64,000 nucleotides of DNA, from assembly GCF_001956695.1 (NCBI RefSeq), contig NZ_CP019070.1, positions 2,046,001 through 2,110,000 on the forward strand, given 5' to 3'. The notes under the pieces were generated by a model that searched no databases, was not told the origin of the DNA, and saw only the letters and a list, made by a program, of their open reading frames with translations. This DNA comes from Poseidonibacter parvus. Its GTDB lineage: Bacteria > Campylobacterota > Campylobacteria > Campylobacterales > Arcobacteraceae. Made by a program: the position numbers and the translations under genes. Below are positions 49,147 to 59,952 of this stretch, piece after piece. The first letter of the stretch is position 1, and each line of letters begins with the position of its first letter.

Positions 49147-49170
49147 GAGACTTAAAACGAATTAAGTCTC
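49147..49170 (-). other. Hairpin between 16S and tRNA-Ile, probable processing structure
   Basis: A perfect 9-bp inverted repeat, GAGACTTAA with TTAAGTCTC, surrounds a six-base loop just after the 16S 3' end. It has no T run, so it is more likely an RNA processing signal than a terminator. Confidence 0.55.
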
Positions 49171-49177
49171 TGTCTCT

Positions 49178-50694
<1,517 letters not shown>

Positions 50695-50908
50695 AGAAGT
50701 GCGATACAAAGTTGACTTAATGTCAAGTTTTATAAACGCGTCTAGTTTGATACTGACAAATTTGTATTGTTATACAAAATTATCACTCAAATTTATAGAC
50801 AAGAATTAATTCTTGTTATAATATTTTTATTTTTTTTAAATCTATTTCTTTTAGATTTTTTAGAGTATTATATTCAGTTTATAAAGATTACTTTACAAAC
50901 TTCATTAC

Positions 50909-50921
50909 ATTGTTAAAGATC
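50909..50921 (-). promoter_or_regulatory. boxA-like antitermination element in the rRNA leader
   Basis: The minus strand reads GATCTTTAACAAT, close to the rRNA leader boxA of other bacteria (core CTCTTTAACAAT). It lies about 215 bp upstream of 16S and about 40 bp after the predicted transcription start, as expected for loading of NusB/S10 antitermination factors. Confidence 0.65.
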
Positions 50922-50964
50922 ATCCGTTTATGTGTCGCTTGCGCTCTACTTAAATTGGACGGGA

Positions 50965-50993
50965 ATTATAGAGAATTTTTTATACTTTGTCAA
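50965..50993 (-). promoter_or_regulatory. Perfect-consensus sigma70 promoter of the rRNA operon
   Basis: On the minus strand, TTGACA (50988-50993) and TATAAT (50965-50970) are separated by exactly 17 bp. Transcription should start near 50957, giving a leader of about 260 nt before 16S. The rest of 50695-50964 is AT-rich leader without a gene. Confidence 0.88.
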
Positions 50994-51005
50994 GAGGTTT
51001 TTCTT

Positions 51006-51042
51006 TAAATAAACTTAAATTTTAAAATTTATGTTTATTTAG
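51006..51042 (-). terminator. AT-rich palindrome after the HlyD gene, possible terminator
   Basis: A near-perfect palindrome (TAAATAAAC-TAAATTTT paired with AAAATTTA-GTTTATTTA) follows the stop codon of the membrane fusion protein. The stem is almost all A-T and has only a weak T run, so termination is uncertain. It may serve to keep the T1SS operon apart from the rRNA promoter just below it. Confidence 0.4.
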
Positions 51043-51046
51043 GTTT

Positions 51047-52390
51047 TTATCTTTCGTGAAGTGCGTTTTCTTTTGTTTTTAAAATAGGTTTTAATATAAA
51101 ATCTAAAATAGACTTTTTACCTGTAATAATGTCTACGCTTGTAATCATACCTGGTATGATTGGAAGTTTTTGTCCATTACGTTCTAAATAGTTTTGTTTT
51201 GTTTTTATTACAATCTTGTAGTAACTTTTTTGATTCTTATCATTTTTATCTATAATACTATCTGCTGATATTTCAGTAATTTGTCCATCTAAACCACCAT
51301 AAATAGCAAAATCATAAGCTGTAATCTTTACAATTGCTTTTTGTTGTGGGTTTATAAAAGCTATATCTTTTGGGTCTATTTTCGCTTCTATTAGTAGAAT
51401 ATCACTTTGTGGAACTATTTCTATCAGTTCCATTCCTGATTTGATTACTCCACCTACTGTGTTAACATTTATTTGTTTTACTATTCCATCTACTGGTGAA
51501 TGTAAAACTGTTTTTTCTAATTTATCAACTTCTGATACAAGTTTTGATTCATATTTCTTAATTTCAGTATTTAGTTTTTGTAATTCGTTTGAGGCTTCTG
51601 CTCTAAATATTTTAGCTTTTTCTGAAATTCTATTTTTTGCTTCTTCCATTGCATATTTTGCTTTTGGAATATTTATATAAGCATTTTGTAGATCACCTTG
51701 AAGCTGAGATAGCTCTTTTTTAATTCTGATTAAATCTACTTTTGATTTAGATCTTCTTTTTACTAAAAGCTCCATAGTTCTTGCTTCTTCTTTTACAAGC
51801 TTAAGACTTCTTCTTAATTGTGAGCTTGTATTTCTAAGCTCTTTTACTTCTTGTTCTTTTTGTTTTAGTTGAATTTTGAAAATTTCTGTTGTACTTTTTA
51901 ATTCTTCTAATCTTGATTTGAAAAGTTTTTTATCGTTTTGAGCAAATACCTTTGCTTGTTTTAATACCTCTTGGGAATATTTTAATTCTGGTATTGGTTT
52001 TGAAAGATCAATTTTAGATTCTGCTTCTAATCTTACTTTTGTAATTAGTAAATGATAGTAAGTTTGTTTATTTTCTTCTAATGATGCTTCAAATCTAGTA
52101 GTGTCAATTTTCATCAACTCTTGACCTTTTTTTACTATTGCACCTTCTTTTACTAAGATTTCTGAGATTAGACCACCATCTAAACTTTGAATTGTTTTGA
52201 TTTTTTCAGAAGGTATGACTTTACCCTCTCCTCTTGTTAATTCATCAATTTGTGAAAAATATGCCCACGTGAAAGCACCTACAAAAAATATAATAATAGA
52301 AAAGAATAGTAGCAATACTTTAAAATCTACTTTTGCATTTTTTTGTGCATGCAACATATTTACAAAATTTACATCTTCATTATTATGCAT
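51047..52390 (-). CDS. Type I secretion membrane fusion protein, HlyD family (LapC-like)
   Basis: This 447-residue periplasmic adaptor links the inner-membrane ABC exporter to TolC. It has one transmembrane helix at about residues 25-45 and a biotinyl-lipoyl half-motif (GGLISEILVKEGAIVKKGQ). A long coiled-coil hairpin covers about residues 100-290. The second lipoyl half (LHSPVDGIVKQINVNTVGGV) and a C-terminal beta-barrel (PGMITSVDIITGKKSILDFI) are typical of HlyD/LapC. Its start overlaps the ABC gene by eight bases. It is last in the operon TolC-ABC-HlyD. Confidence 0.93.
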   Translation of the reverse strand: MHNNEDVNFVNMLHAQKNAKVDFKVLLLFFSIIIFFVGAFTWAYFSQIDELTRGEGKVIPSEKIKTIQSLDGGLISEILVKEGAIVKKGQELMKIDTTRFEASLEENKQTYYHLLITKVRLEAESKIDLSKPIPELKYSQEVLKQAKVFAQNDKKLFKSRLEELKSTTEIFKIQLKQKEQEVKELRNTSSQLRRSLKLVKEEARTMELLVKRRSKSKVDLIRIKKELSQLQGDLQNAYINIPKAKYAMEEAKNRISEKAKIFRAEASNELQKLNTEIKKYESKLVSEVDKLEKTVLHSPVDGIVKQINVNTVGGVIKSGMELIEIVPQSDILLIEAKIDPKDIAFINPQQKAIVKITAYDFAIYGGLDGQITEISADSIIDKNDKNQKSYYKIVIKTKQNYLERNGQKLPIIPGMITSVDIITGKKSILDFILKPILKTKENALHER

Positions 52391-54539
52391 TTGGAACTCT
52401 TTTCACTCTTGTTGCTTTATTCCCAAACGAGGCAACAATATTATCTTTTGGACCATCAGCTACGATTTTTCCGTCTTCTACTACTATTAATCTATCAACA
52501 AGAGATAATAATGATGGTTTATGTGTTACGATAATTACTGTTTTATCTTCTATAATAGTTGAAAGTTTTTGCTTAAAGCTATTTTCAGATAATTCATCCA
52601 TCATATTAGTTGGTTCATCTAATACTAAAATATTTGGATTTGAAAGAATTGCACGAGCTAGTGTAACTGATTGTCTCTCTCCTCCTGATAATCCTTCTCC
52701 TCTTTCTCCTACTATTAAATCATATCCAGATTCATGTTTTCCTAAGAAGTCATGAACTCCTGATACTTTTGATGCTTTTAATATCTGTTCATCTGTTGCG
52801 TATTGTTCACCTATTGTAATATTGTCTTTGATACTTCCCATAAATAAAAATGGTTCTTGAGGAACATATCCTATAGATCTTCTTAAATCAACTGGATCAA
52901 TTTGTCTAATATCAGTATTGTCAACTAAAACTGAACCTTTTGATGGTTCGTATAGATTTAATAGTAATTTTGCAAGAGTTGATTTACCTGAACCTATTTT
53001 TCCAATAATTCCTATTTTTTCACCTTTTTTTATTTTTAGATTAATATCTTTTAATACATCAAATTTTTGATCTTTATATGCAAAGTTTACATCTTTGTAA
53101 ATTATGTCTCCATTTAATTGAGGTCGGCTTAAATAGTTTTGATTAGTTTGTCTTTCTACTGGCATTTTCATAATTTCATCAATATTATTTAAAGATAACA
53201 TTGTTCTATCAAGTCTTATTATCATACCTGCTATTTGAGAAACTGGTCCTATTACTCTTGAGTTTAACATCATAGCTGCAATAATTGCACCCATAGTCAT
53301 AGATCCTTCACTTGCCAGTAAAACACCACCTGCAACGATTAAAACACCTGAAAGCTGAGATATTAAACCTACAAAGTATGTAACTATTTGAGATAGATAA
53401 TGTGTTTTATTTCCATAATATGAAGTTTGTGAGATTGACTTTTCCCAGTGTGTTCTCATTCTATTTTGTGCTCGAACTGATTTTATAATTTCTAAACCTG
53501 TAACTGTTTCTGTTAAAACTGTCTGTTTTATTTGATCTTCTTTTGCTGAGTTTAAAATATTTTTCTTAATTGGTCTTTGCATAAAAAAAGAAAAAAGTAT
53601 TGCAATAAGCATTGTAGCAACAGATATATAACCAATAGGTCCTCCAACATAGAAGATAATAAATATAAATAAAATAACAAAAGGTAAATCTACAAAAGCT
53701 GTGATAGTTGCTGTTGTAAAAAACTCTCTTACACTTTCAAAAGATTGAAGCCTACTTACAAACATTCCTGTAGAAGCAGGCTTTGAGTCTAGTTTTATAT
53801 TTAACAATTGATCAAATATTTTACTTGACATTCTTATATCTGCTCTTTTTCCAGCTTGTTCTATAAAATATGCTCTAATTAGTTTTAAAATAAAATCAAA
53901 AATAAGTACAAAAACAATACCACTTAATAAAACCCATAATGTGTCAATAGCTTTATTTGGTAAAACTCTATCATAAACATTCATAGTAAACAAGGGTACA
54001 AAAATTACAAAGATGTTTATAAGTACTGCAGCTATTATTACTAGTTTATAAATACCTAGGTTTTTTTTCATAGTTCGCCAGAACCATTTTTTTGTATCTG
54101 TTACTTCAACATCTTTATCTACTCTGTTCTCAAAATTGTATGCTGGTTTTACTATAAATAAATTTCCTGTGTATAGCTTTTCTACTTCTTCAATACTTAA
54201 ATTTAATTCACCTTGACTAACGTGTGGCATTATTAATTTTACTTTGTTATTTGCTGAATCAATATTTAAAACTACACATGCTTTGTTATTGTTTAAAAGC
54301 ATTACTGCTGGAAGTGCAAGATTGTCTATTTCATGAAGTTTTCTATTTACTGCTTTTACAATAAGGCCTATTTTTTTCGCAGATTTTATGAACATTGCTG
54401 GAGTCATTAAGGTGTTGTGTATTGCTAATCCTGCGATTAGCGATTCTGCTGAGGCTGTACGTTTGTGAAATTTAGATAGAAAAAGAAGAGACTCTAAAAG
54501 AGTATCTTCTTCATTTGATATGTTTTGATCTATTTGCAA
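52383..54539 (-). CDS. Type I secretion ABC transporter/ATPase, LapB type with inactive C39-like domain
   Basis: This 718-residue inner-membrane exporter has an N-terminal C39-like domain (residues 1-130). It lacks the catalytic cysteine expected near the start, so it should bind rather than cleave substrate, as in RTX exporters. An ABC transmembrane domain with about six helices covers 160-430. The ATPase domain has Walker A GKIGSGKST (513-521), signature LSGGERQ (617-623), Walker B ILVLDEP (637-643) and an H-loop His near 673. It resembles LapB-type exporters that secrete giant adhesins. It starts 12 bases after the TolC gene and overlaps the HlyD gene. Confidence 0.94.
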   Translation of the reverse strand: MQIDQNISNEEDTLLESLLFLSKFHKRTASAESLIAGLAIHNTLMTPAMFIKSAKKIGLIVKAVNRKLHEIDNLALPAVMLLNNNKACVVLNIDSANNKVKLIMPHVSQGELNLSIEEVEKLYTGNLFIVKPAYNFENRVDKDVEVTDTKKWFWRTMKKNLGIYKLVIIAAVLINIFVIFVPLFTMNVYDRVLPNKAIDTLWVLLSGIVFVLIFDFILKLIRAYFIEQAGKRADIRMSSKIFDQLLNIKLDSKPASTGMFVSRLQSFESVREFFTTATITAFVDLPFVILFIFIIFYVGGPIGYISVATMLIAILFSFFMQRPIKKNILNSAKEDQIKQTVLTETVTGLEIIKSVRAQNRMRTHWEKSISQTSYYGNKTHYLSQIVTYFVGLISQLSGVLIVAGGVLLASEGSMTMGAIIAAMMLNSRVIGPVSQIAGMIIRLDRTMLSLNNIDEIMKMPVERQTNQNYLSRPQLNGDIIYKDVNFAYKDQKFDVLKDINLKIKKGEKIGIIGKIGSGKSTLAKLLLNLYEPSKGSVLVDNTDIRQIDPVDLRRSIGYVPQEPFLFMGSIKDNITIGEQYATDEQILKASKVSGVHDFLGKHESGYDLIVGERGEGLSGGERQSVTLARAILSNPNILVLDEPTNMMDELSENSFKQKLSTIIEDKTVIIVTHKPSLLSLVDRLIVVEDGKIVADGPKDNIVASFGNKATRVKRVPNA

Positions 54540-54551
54540 TAGTTATCCTAA

Positions 54552-56222
54552 TTATTTTTTCTTGATGTAGTATGATCCTGGATATTTTGAGTTTAACTTA
54601 TTTTTAATAGAAATTGCCTGAGATGAACCTTCTATATTGTAAATTGCAACTGTATATGTACCATTTGTATTTGATACTATTTTTGTTTTCATGTTATTTT
54701 CAAGGCTTGAGCTTAATGAAGCCAATACATTTTGAGCTGAAGCTTCACTTTTATATGTTTCAACAAATAATGCATATTCATTTTTTGGATTCATTGCAGA
54801 ACTTTCTACTGCTTGAAGTGGAGTTGTAATTTCTTCTGTTTCTTCAGACAAAACATCATTCATAGTTTCTTCTTCTTGTACAGTTTTTAGTACTTCTGCT
54901 ATGTCTGATGTTTCATTTGAACAAGTACCAACATTTGAGTTTTCAATAGTTGTTTGTAAAGATGAAGTATTTTTTAATATTTCATAATATGCTTTGTACA
55001 TTGCAAATTCAGTATTGATTAGATTTGTTTTTGAGTTATATAAATCTGCTTCCACGTTTAATACGTCAATAAAATTTCTTGTTCCTGCATCAAATTGGTC
55101 GTTGTAAATTTCTATAATTGTTTTGTTTTCTTCGATGAATTGTTTTAATTCTGCTATTTGTTTTTTTGCAGTTTGGTATGTTTCGTAAGATACTGATAAA
55201 TCATCAACTACTGATTTTGTAATTGTATCAAGTTTTAATTGTGCTTCTTTTAAGAATAATTCTTCTCTTTGACTTCTTCTTTTATCGCTTAAACCATTGA
55301 ATAAGTTATATTTTAATTCAAGTTTTCCACTGTAAATACTAGTATCTAAGTTTTCTTGGTCAATTAAATCTTTGTCATAAATACCTTGTAATTTAAACTT
55401 TAAAGTTGGTAAAAAGTTTGAGTTTTCTTGAGATACTATTGCTTTTTGTTCTTTAATATTTGCAATTTGCTCTAAGATTGCATAGTTAGTAGTTAATGCT
55501 TTTTTTTGTAATTCATCGAATGTTGCTGGGATTTTTGATTCATCTAATGCTGGTCTACATATACCACCTGATAAAGTCATTCCTACGTTTTTGTTAAAAG
55601 CACTTTTTGCTGAATTTTTATTATTCATTTCATTAAAAAGGTTACTTTTTGCTGAGTGAATTTTTGCTTTTGTTTGAACTTTATCTAAAATTTCTCCATT
55701 TATTGCTTCTGTTTCTTTTGCAATTGAAAGGTAAGATTCGTGAACTTTTAGGTTTGCTTCTGAGTTTGCAACTCTTTCGTCGTATTGAAGCATTTCAAGG
55801 TATGAATTGATACTATCTAAAAGAATAGTTTCTACATCATTTGAATTTTTAAATTTGTTCGATTTGTAGCTTGCTTTTGCTTCTTTAACTTTTGAAGGAG
55901 TTAGGTTTCCATCATAAATTAGCTGTTCAAAATCTAACTGAATGTTTGAACCATTTTGGTCTGCATCATTTGTAATTGTAGAATTATTTGAATCCTCAAC
56001 AGTTTTCTTTTTTTCTAGATACGCAGTTAAATCTAGCTTTGGATAATATCCACCTTTTTGCTCATCAATATATTTTCTAAATGCTTTATTATTTAAAGAT
56101 TTAGAAATTATATCTTCATTATTTTGAACTGTATGTTCCACAACGTCTTTAATTGATGTTGCTTCTAATGATGTCAGAAGCATTAAAACTGGTAGGCTGT
56201 ACTTGTATTTACTAATTTTCAT
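54552..56222 (-). CDS. TolC family outer membrane protein with C-terminal SPOR-like domain
   Basis: This 556-residue protein forms the outer-membrane channel of the exporter. Start ATG 56222 is chosen because MKISKYKYSLPVLMLLTSLEA is a good signal peptide. A longer frame from 56279 adds 19 residues that would disturb it and would begin upstream of the promoter. Two TolC repeats follow (helices such as ANLKVHESYLSIAKETEA and the DAGTRNFIDVLNVEADLY motif). An acidic linker and a 76-residue domain (481-556) then resemble SPOR, with YALFVETYKSEASAQNVL and GTYTVAIYNIEGSSQA matching the two SPOR repeats. SPOR domains bind glycan strands of peptidoglycan, so the channel may be tethered to the wall; that is inferred. 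It is first in the T1SS operon. Confidence 0.9.
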   Translation of the reverse strand: MKISKYKYSLPVLMLLTSLEATSIKDVVEHTVQNNEDIISKSLNNKAFRKYIDEQKGGYYPKLDLTAYLEKKKTVEDSNNSTITNDADQNGSNIQLDFEQLIYDGNLTPSKVKEAKASYKSNKFKNSNDVETILLDSINSYLEMLQYDERVANSEANLKVHESYLSIAKETEAINGEILDKVQTKAKIHSAKSNLFNEMNNKNSAKSAFNKNVGMTLSGGICRPALDESKIPATFDELQKKALTTNYAILEQIANIKEQKAIVSQENSNFLPTLKFKLQGIYDKDLIDQENLDTSIYSGKLELKYNLFNGLSDKRRSQREELFLKEAQLKLDTITKSVVDDLSVSYETYQTAKKQIAELKQFIEENKTIIEIYNDQFDAGTRNFIDVLNVEADLYNSKTNLINTEFAMYKAYYEILKNTSSLQTTIENSNVGTCSNETSDIAEVLKTVQEEETMNDVLSEETEEITTPLQAVESSAMNPKNEYALFVETYKSEASAQNVLASLSSSLENNMKTKIVSNTNGTYTVAIYNIEGSSQAISIKNKLNSKYPGSYYIKKK

Positions 56223-56250
56223 ATGTTTACCTTTTGCTTTTATTGCAGGT

Positions 56251-56279
56251 ATTATAATATAAAAAATCAAGAAGAACAA
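56251..56279 (-). promoter_or_regulatory. Promoter of the type I secretion operon
   Basis: On the minus strand TTGTTC (56274-56279) and TATAAT (56251-56256) are 17 bp apart, placing the transcription start about 20 bases before the TolC ATG. The -35 matches the consensus at four of six bases. Confidence 0.6.
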
Positions 56280-56404
56280 TAGATTTAATAATAAAATGAA
56301 ATATTTCTTAATTATTTTTAGACAGGCAACATTTATTGATTACTTTGTATACAGTTTGTAACTAAAAAGTAACTACTTTTACAATAAAATAAGAAAGTTT
56401 ATAT

Positions 56405-56410
56405 TATAAT
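56405..56410 (+). promoter_or_regulatory. -10 element of the polysaccharide gene cluster
   Basis: TATAAT lies about 35 bases upstream of the TTG start of the first gene. No good -35 is seen 17 bp upstream. It diverges from the T1SS promoter within a 223-bp intergenic region. Confidence 0.5.
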
Positions 56411-56445
56411 CATAATATTCAAGATTATTACAAGGATGCAAAAAC

Positions 56446-57567
56446 TTGACACCTACACTTATTATATTTTCACTGGCATTATTTTATTTGACTTACTTTT
56501 CTATTAAAAGATTTATCAAATTAGCTCCTACTTTGAACCTTGTTGATGTTCCAAATCATAGAAGTTCACATAAAGTTGCTACGCCAAGAGGAGCGGGAAT
56601 TGTCTTTGGTTTAATTTTTATTGTTGGTCTTATTGTTTTTAATTTAAATATTTTTAGTGAAATAAAATTTATAGTTCTATCTATACTAATAATCTATATA
56701 TGTGGGGTTTTAGATGATATTTATACACTTAGTTCTAAAACAAAACTTATTTTTATAATTCTTGCTTCTACTATAGCTTATTTCTCGGGTGTTCAAATTA
56801 CTAATATAGGTAATTTTTTTGGTTTTGAATTTAACCTTGGTTTTTTAGCTTTTCCTTTTACACTTTTTGCAGTTGTAGCTTTTACAAATGCCTTAAATTT
56901 AAGTGATGGACTAGATGGTTTAGCTGGCTCATTATCTGTAATTATATTAACAGCACTTTTAGCTATTGGTGTTATATATCAAGATGATATGTTGATTATT
57001 TGGCCATCAATATTGATATCAATTATTTTAGCTTTTCTACTTCTTAATTGGTATCCTGCAAAAGTATTTATGGGAGATAGTGGTTCTTTGTTATTAGGTT
57101 TTATAATCGCAATTTTAAGTATAAAAGCTATTGAATATGTTAATCCTGTATCTATTTTATTTTTGGCTGCTGTTCCAATTTTGGATACACTTACAGTTTT
57201 TAGAAGACGAATTCAAAGAAGTCAATCTCCATTTACTGCTGATAAAAACCATCTTCATCATATATTAAATAATATCAAACAAGATAAAAAATTTACTGTA
57301 AAAATGCTGATTTTAATGCAATTGTCTTTTACAGTGATATTTATACAAGTACACAAGCAAAACGACCTAATAAATTTGCTAACGTTTGTCTTATTATTTT
57401 TAGTGTTCTTCAATCTTTTTGATCCAAGAGCTAGAAAACGTGCTGCTGATGCGAGATTAAAGAAAAAATATCAAAAAGAAAAAAAGAAAAAAAAGAATCT
57501 AAAAGAAAAACTTGGGCTAATCAAAAAAAATAAAAAAAATGATGATAATATAGAAGGGAATATTTAA
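56446..57567 (+). CDS. WecA/MraY family undecaprenyl-phosphate sugar-1-phosphate transferase
   Basis: This 373-residue polytopic membrane enzyme has about ten helices. It transfers a (N-acetyl)hexosamine-1-phosphate to undecaprenyl phosphate, the first step of O-antigen or capsule-type glycan assembly. Motifs are NALNLSDGLDGLAG near residue 149, KVFMGDSGSLLLG near 208 and the HLHHIL histidine motif near 270. The C-terminal tail is very Lys-rich. The start is a TTG with AAGGA about nine bases upstream; the nearby ATG at 56436 is in another frame. The sequence does not settle whether GlcNAc or another sugar is used. Its stop overlaps the galE start by one base. Confidence 0.88.
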   Translation: MTPTLIIFSLALFYLTYFSIKRFIKLAPTLNLVDVPNHRSSHKVATPRGAGIVFGLIFIVGLIVFNLNIFSEIKFIVLSILIIYICGVLDDIYTLSSKTKLIFIILASTIAYFSGVQITNIGNFFGFEFNLGFLAFPFTLFAVVAFTNALNLSDGLDGLAGSLSVIILTALLAIGVIYQDDMLIIWPSILISIILAFLLLNWYPAKVFMGDSGSLLLGFIIAILSIKAIEYVNPVSILFLAAVPILDTLTVFRRRIQRSQSPFTADKNHLHHILNNIKQDKKFTVKMLILMQLSFTVIFIQVHKQNDLINLLTFVLLFLVFFNLFDPRARKRAADARLKKKYQKEKKKKKNLKEKLGLIKKNKKNDDNIEGNI

Positions 57568-58574
57568 TGCAAATACTTATAACTGGAGCTGCAGGATACA
57601 TTGGATCTCATGTAGTAAAACAATTACTTGAAGAGACGAATTATGAGATAATTATTATTGATAATTTATGTACTGGTTTTGAAAATACAATTAAAACGCT
57701 AAATAGTTTAGATACTAGCAATGAAAGAATAAAATTTTATAATCAAGATTTATCTATTTGGAATGAAGTTGAAGAAGTTTTCAAAGAAAATGATATAAAA
57801 GAGATTATTCACTTTGCAGCATCTTTAGTAGTACCTGAGTCTGTTGAGTTACCTTTGAAATATTATCTTAATAATACAGCTAATACTTCTAATCTTGTAA
57901 GTTTAGCTGTAAAGTATGGAGTTAAGAAATTTATATTCTCTTCTACTGCTGCTACTTATGGCGAGCCTGATAAGAAGTTTATTCCAGTAAATGAAACTTG
58001 TCCTACAAGTCCTATAAATCCTTATGGAAATTCAAAGCTATTTTCAGAGTCTGTTATAAAAGATACTGCTTTTGCAAATGATGATTTTAAGTTTGTGATT
58101 TTAAGATATTTTAATGTTGCAGGTGCTGATATAGAAGAAAAAATCGGACAGTCTACATTAAATGCTACACATTTAATAAAAGTTGCTGCAGAAGCTGCAC
58201 TTCGTAAAAGAGAAAAAATGGCTATTTTCGGTGATGATTATGATACAGAAGATGGTACTTGTATTAGAGATTATATACATGTTCAGGATTTAGCTGATGC
58301 ACACTTAAAAGCTTTAGAGTATTTAGAATCAAATCCTAGTGATACTTTTAACTGTGGTTATGGTTATGGCTATAGTGTAAAAGAAGTAATTGAGACTATG
58401 AAAAAAGTTTCTGGTGTTGATTTTCAAGTAGATATAGTTCCAAGACGTGCTGGTGATCCTTCTACACTTATTTCTGATAATACAAAAATCAAAACAAAAA
58501 TGAACTGGGTTCCTAAGTACAATGACTTAGAACTTATATGTAAAACAGCACTTGAATGGGAGAAGAATATATAA
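57567..58574 (+). CDS. galE: UDP-glucose 4-epimerase
   Basis: This 335-residue short-chain dehydrogenase-type epimerase interconverts UDP-glucose and UDP-galactose, possibly also the N-acetyl forms. It has the NAD-binding GAAGYIGSHV at residues 7-16, the SSTAATYGEP segment and the catalytic YGNSK (YxxxK). The C-terminal part includes GDDYDTEDGTCIRDYIHVQD, typical of GalE. It overlaps its neighbours on each side by one base, so it is clearly in the operon. Confidence 0.93.
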   Translation: MQILITGAAGYIGSHVVKQLLEETNYEIIIIDNLCTGFENTIKTLNSLDTSNERIKFYNQDLSIWNEVEEVFKENDIKEIIHFAASLVVPESVELPLKYYLNNTANTSNLVSLAVKYGVKKFIFSSTAATYGEPDKKFIPVNETCPTSPINPYGNSKLFSESVIKDTAFANDDFKFVILRYFNVAGADIEEKIGQSTLNATHLIKVAAEAALRKREKMAIFGDDYDTEDGTCIRDYIHVQDLADAHLKALEYLESNPSDTFNCGYGYGYSVKEVIETMKKVSGVDFQVDIVPRRAGDPSTLISDNTKIKTKMNWVPKYNDLELICKTALEWEKNI

Positions 58575-59950
58575 TGAGCGCATCTATATTTAGAGAGTAT
58601 GATATACGTGGTATTTTCCAAAAAGAGTTAAATGAAAATATTGTTAAAAAAATCGGCTTTTATTTCGCAAAAGAGTTAATGGCAAAAGTTCCTGAGGCAT
58701 CTTTTGTATCTGTTGGATATGATGCTAGACTTCATTCACCACAACTTAAAGAGTGGTTGGCTTCTGGAATTAATCATGCAGGATTAGAAGTACTTGATAT
58801 GGGACTTGTTCCTACACCTGTTAATTACTTCTCTAACTTTGTTGATTTTAATGGTTTAGAATGTGATGGATCTATTATGATTACTGGTTCACATAATCCC
58901 CCTCTTTATAATGGATTTAAAATCACTATAAATAAGGATCCATTTTTTGGTGAGCAGATTTATTCTATGGGTAGAGATATTTTAAAAGATGACTCTGTTA
59001 TTCCTGATAATAATATCACTATTGAAATCGATGCTAAAAATAAATATATTGACTATATTGTAAATCATTTTAAAGATTTAAAACTTAAAGGTAAAAAGTT
59101 TGTTTTTGATTGTGGAAATGGTGTTGCAGGTGTAGTTTTAAGAGAGATTCTTGATAAATTAAATATTAAACATCATATACTTTTTGAGCAACCTGATGGA
59201 AACTTTCCAAACCACCATCCAGATCCAAGTGATGAGCATACATTAGTTGATATTCAAAAAGAGCTTGCTAGTGGTGAGTTTGATTTTGGTTTTGCTTATG
59301 ATGGAGATGCAGATAGAATCGCCCTACTTTCAAAAGAAAACAACTTTAAAGGTGATATTTTAGCTATATTCTTCTCAAAGTTTATAGAAAATCCTACAGT
59401 AATTGGTGAAGTAAAATGTAGTCAAGTTATGTATGATATTATCAATTCTTATGGTAAAGCTGTTATGTATAAAACAGGTCACTCTAACCTGAAAGTAAAG
59501 ATCAAAGAATTAAACGCATCTTTTGCAGCTGAAGTATCTGGGCATTTATTTTTTAATGATAGGTATTTTGGTTATGACGATGCTATTTATGCAACTTTTA
59601 GAGCATTAGAACTTATGGATAATGGGTTTGATTATGATCGTGAGTATGAAGCACTTCCAAAAGTATACTCAACACCTGAGATAAATATCACAGTAACTGA
59701 AGAGACAAAGTTTCAAATTATTGATGATTTAAAAGAAGCTTTAAAAAATCCTCCCGAAGATTTCGAAAATATTAAAGATATCATCACAGTTGATGGTGTA
59801 AGAGTTATTTTTGATAAAGGTTGGGGATTAGTAAGAGCTTCTAATACAACACCAAAACTTGTAACAAGATTTGAAGCCAATACAAAAGAAAATGCAAAAA
59901 GATATGAAGAAATATTAGTAAAAATGTTAAACAATTTAGAAGGAAATTAA
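58574..59950 (+). CDS. Phosphomannomutase / phosphoglucomutase (ManB/AlgC type)
   Basis: This 458-residue alpha-D-phosphohexomutase interconverts hexose-6- and hexose-1-phosphates. The phosphoserine loop ITGSHNPP has its catalytic Ser at residue 106, and the metal-binding DGDADR is at 243-248. A C-terminal phosphate-binding segment, GLVRASNTTPKLVTRFEA, is also present. The ATG at 58574 overlaps the galE stop (TAATG) and has GGGAGAAG upstream. A start at 58556 would add six residues inside galE. In this cluster its main role is probably glucose-6-phosphate to glucose-1-phosphate; mannose-1-phosphate is also possible. Confidence 0.92.
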   Translation: MSASIFREYDIRGIFQKELNENIVKKIGFYFAKELMAKVPEASFVSVGYDARLHSPQLKEWLASGINHAGLEVLDMGLVPTPVNYFSNFVDFNGLECDGSIMITGSHNPPLYNGFKITINKDPFFGEQIYSMGRDILKDDSVIPDNNITIEIDAKNKYIDYIVNHFKDLKLKGKKFVFDCGNGVAGVVLREILDKLNIKHHILFEQPDGNFPNHHPDPSDEHTLVDIQKELASGEFDFGFAYDGDADRIALLSKENNFKGDILAIFFSKFIENPTVIGEVKCSQVMYDIINSYGKAVMYKTGHSNLKVKIKELNASFAAEVSGHLFFNDRYFGYDDAIYATFRALELMDNGFDYDREYEALPKVYSTPEINITVTEETKFQIIDDLKEALKNPPEDFENIKDIITVDGVRVIFDKGWGLVRASNTTPKLVTRFEANTKENAKRYEEILVKMLNNLEGN

Positions 59951-59952
59951 AA

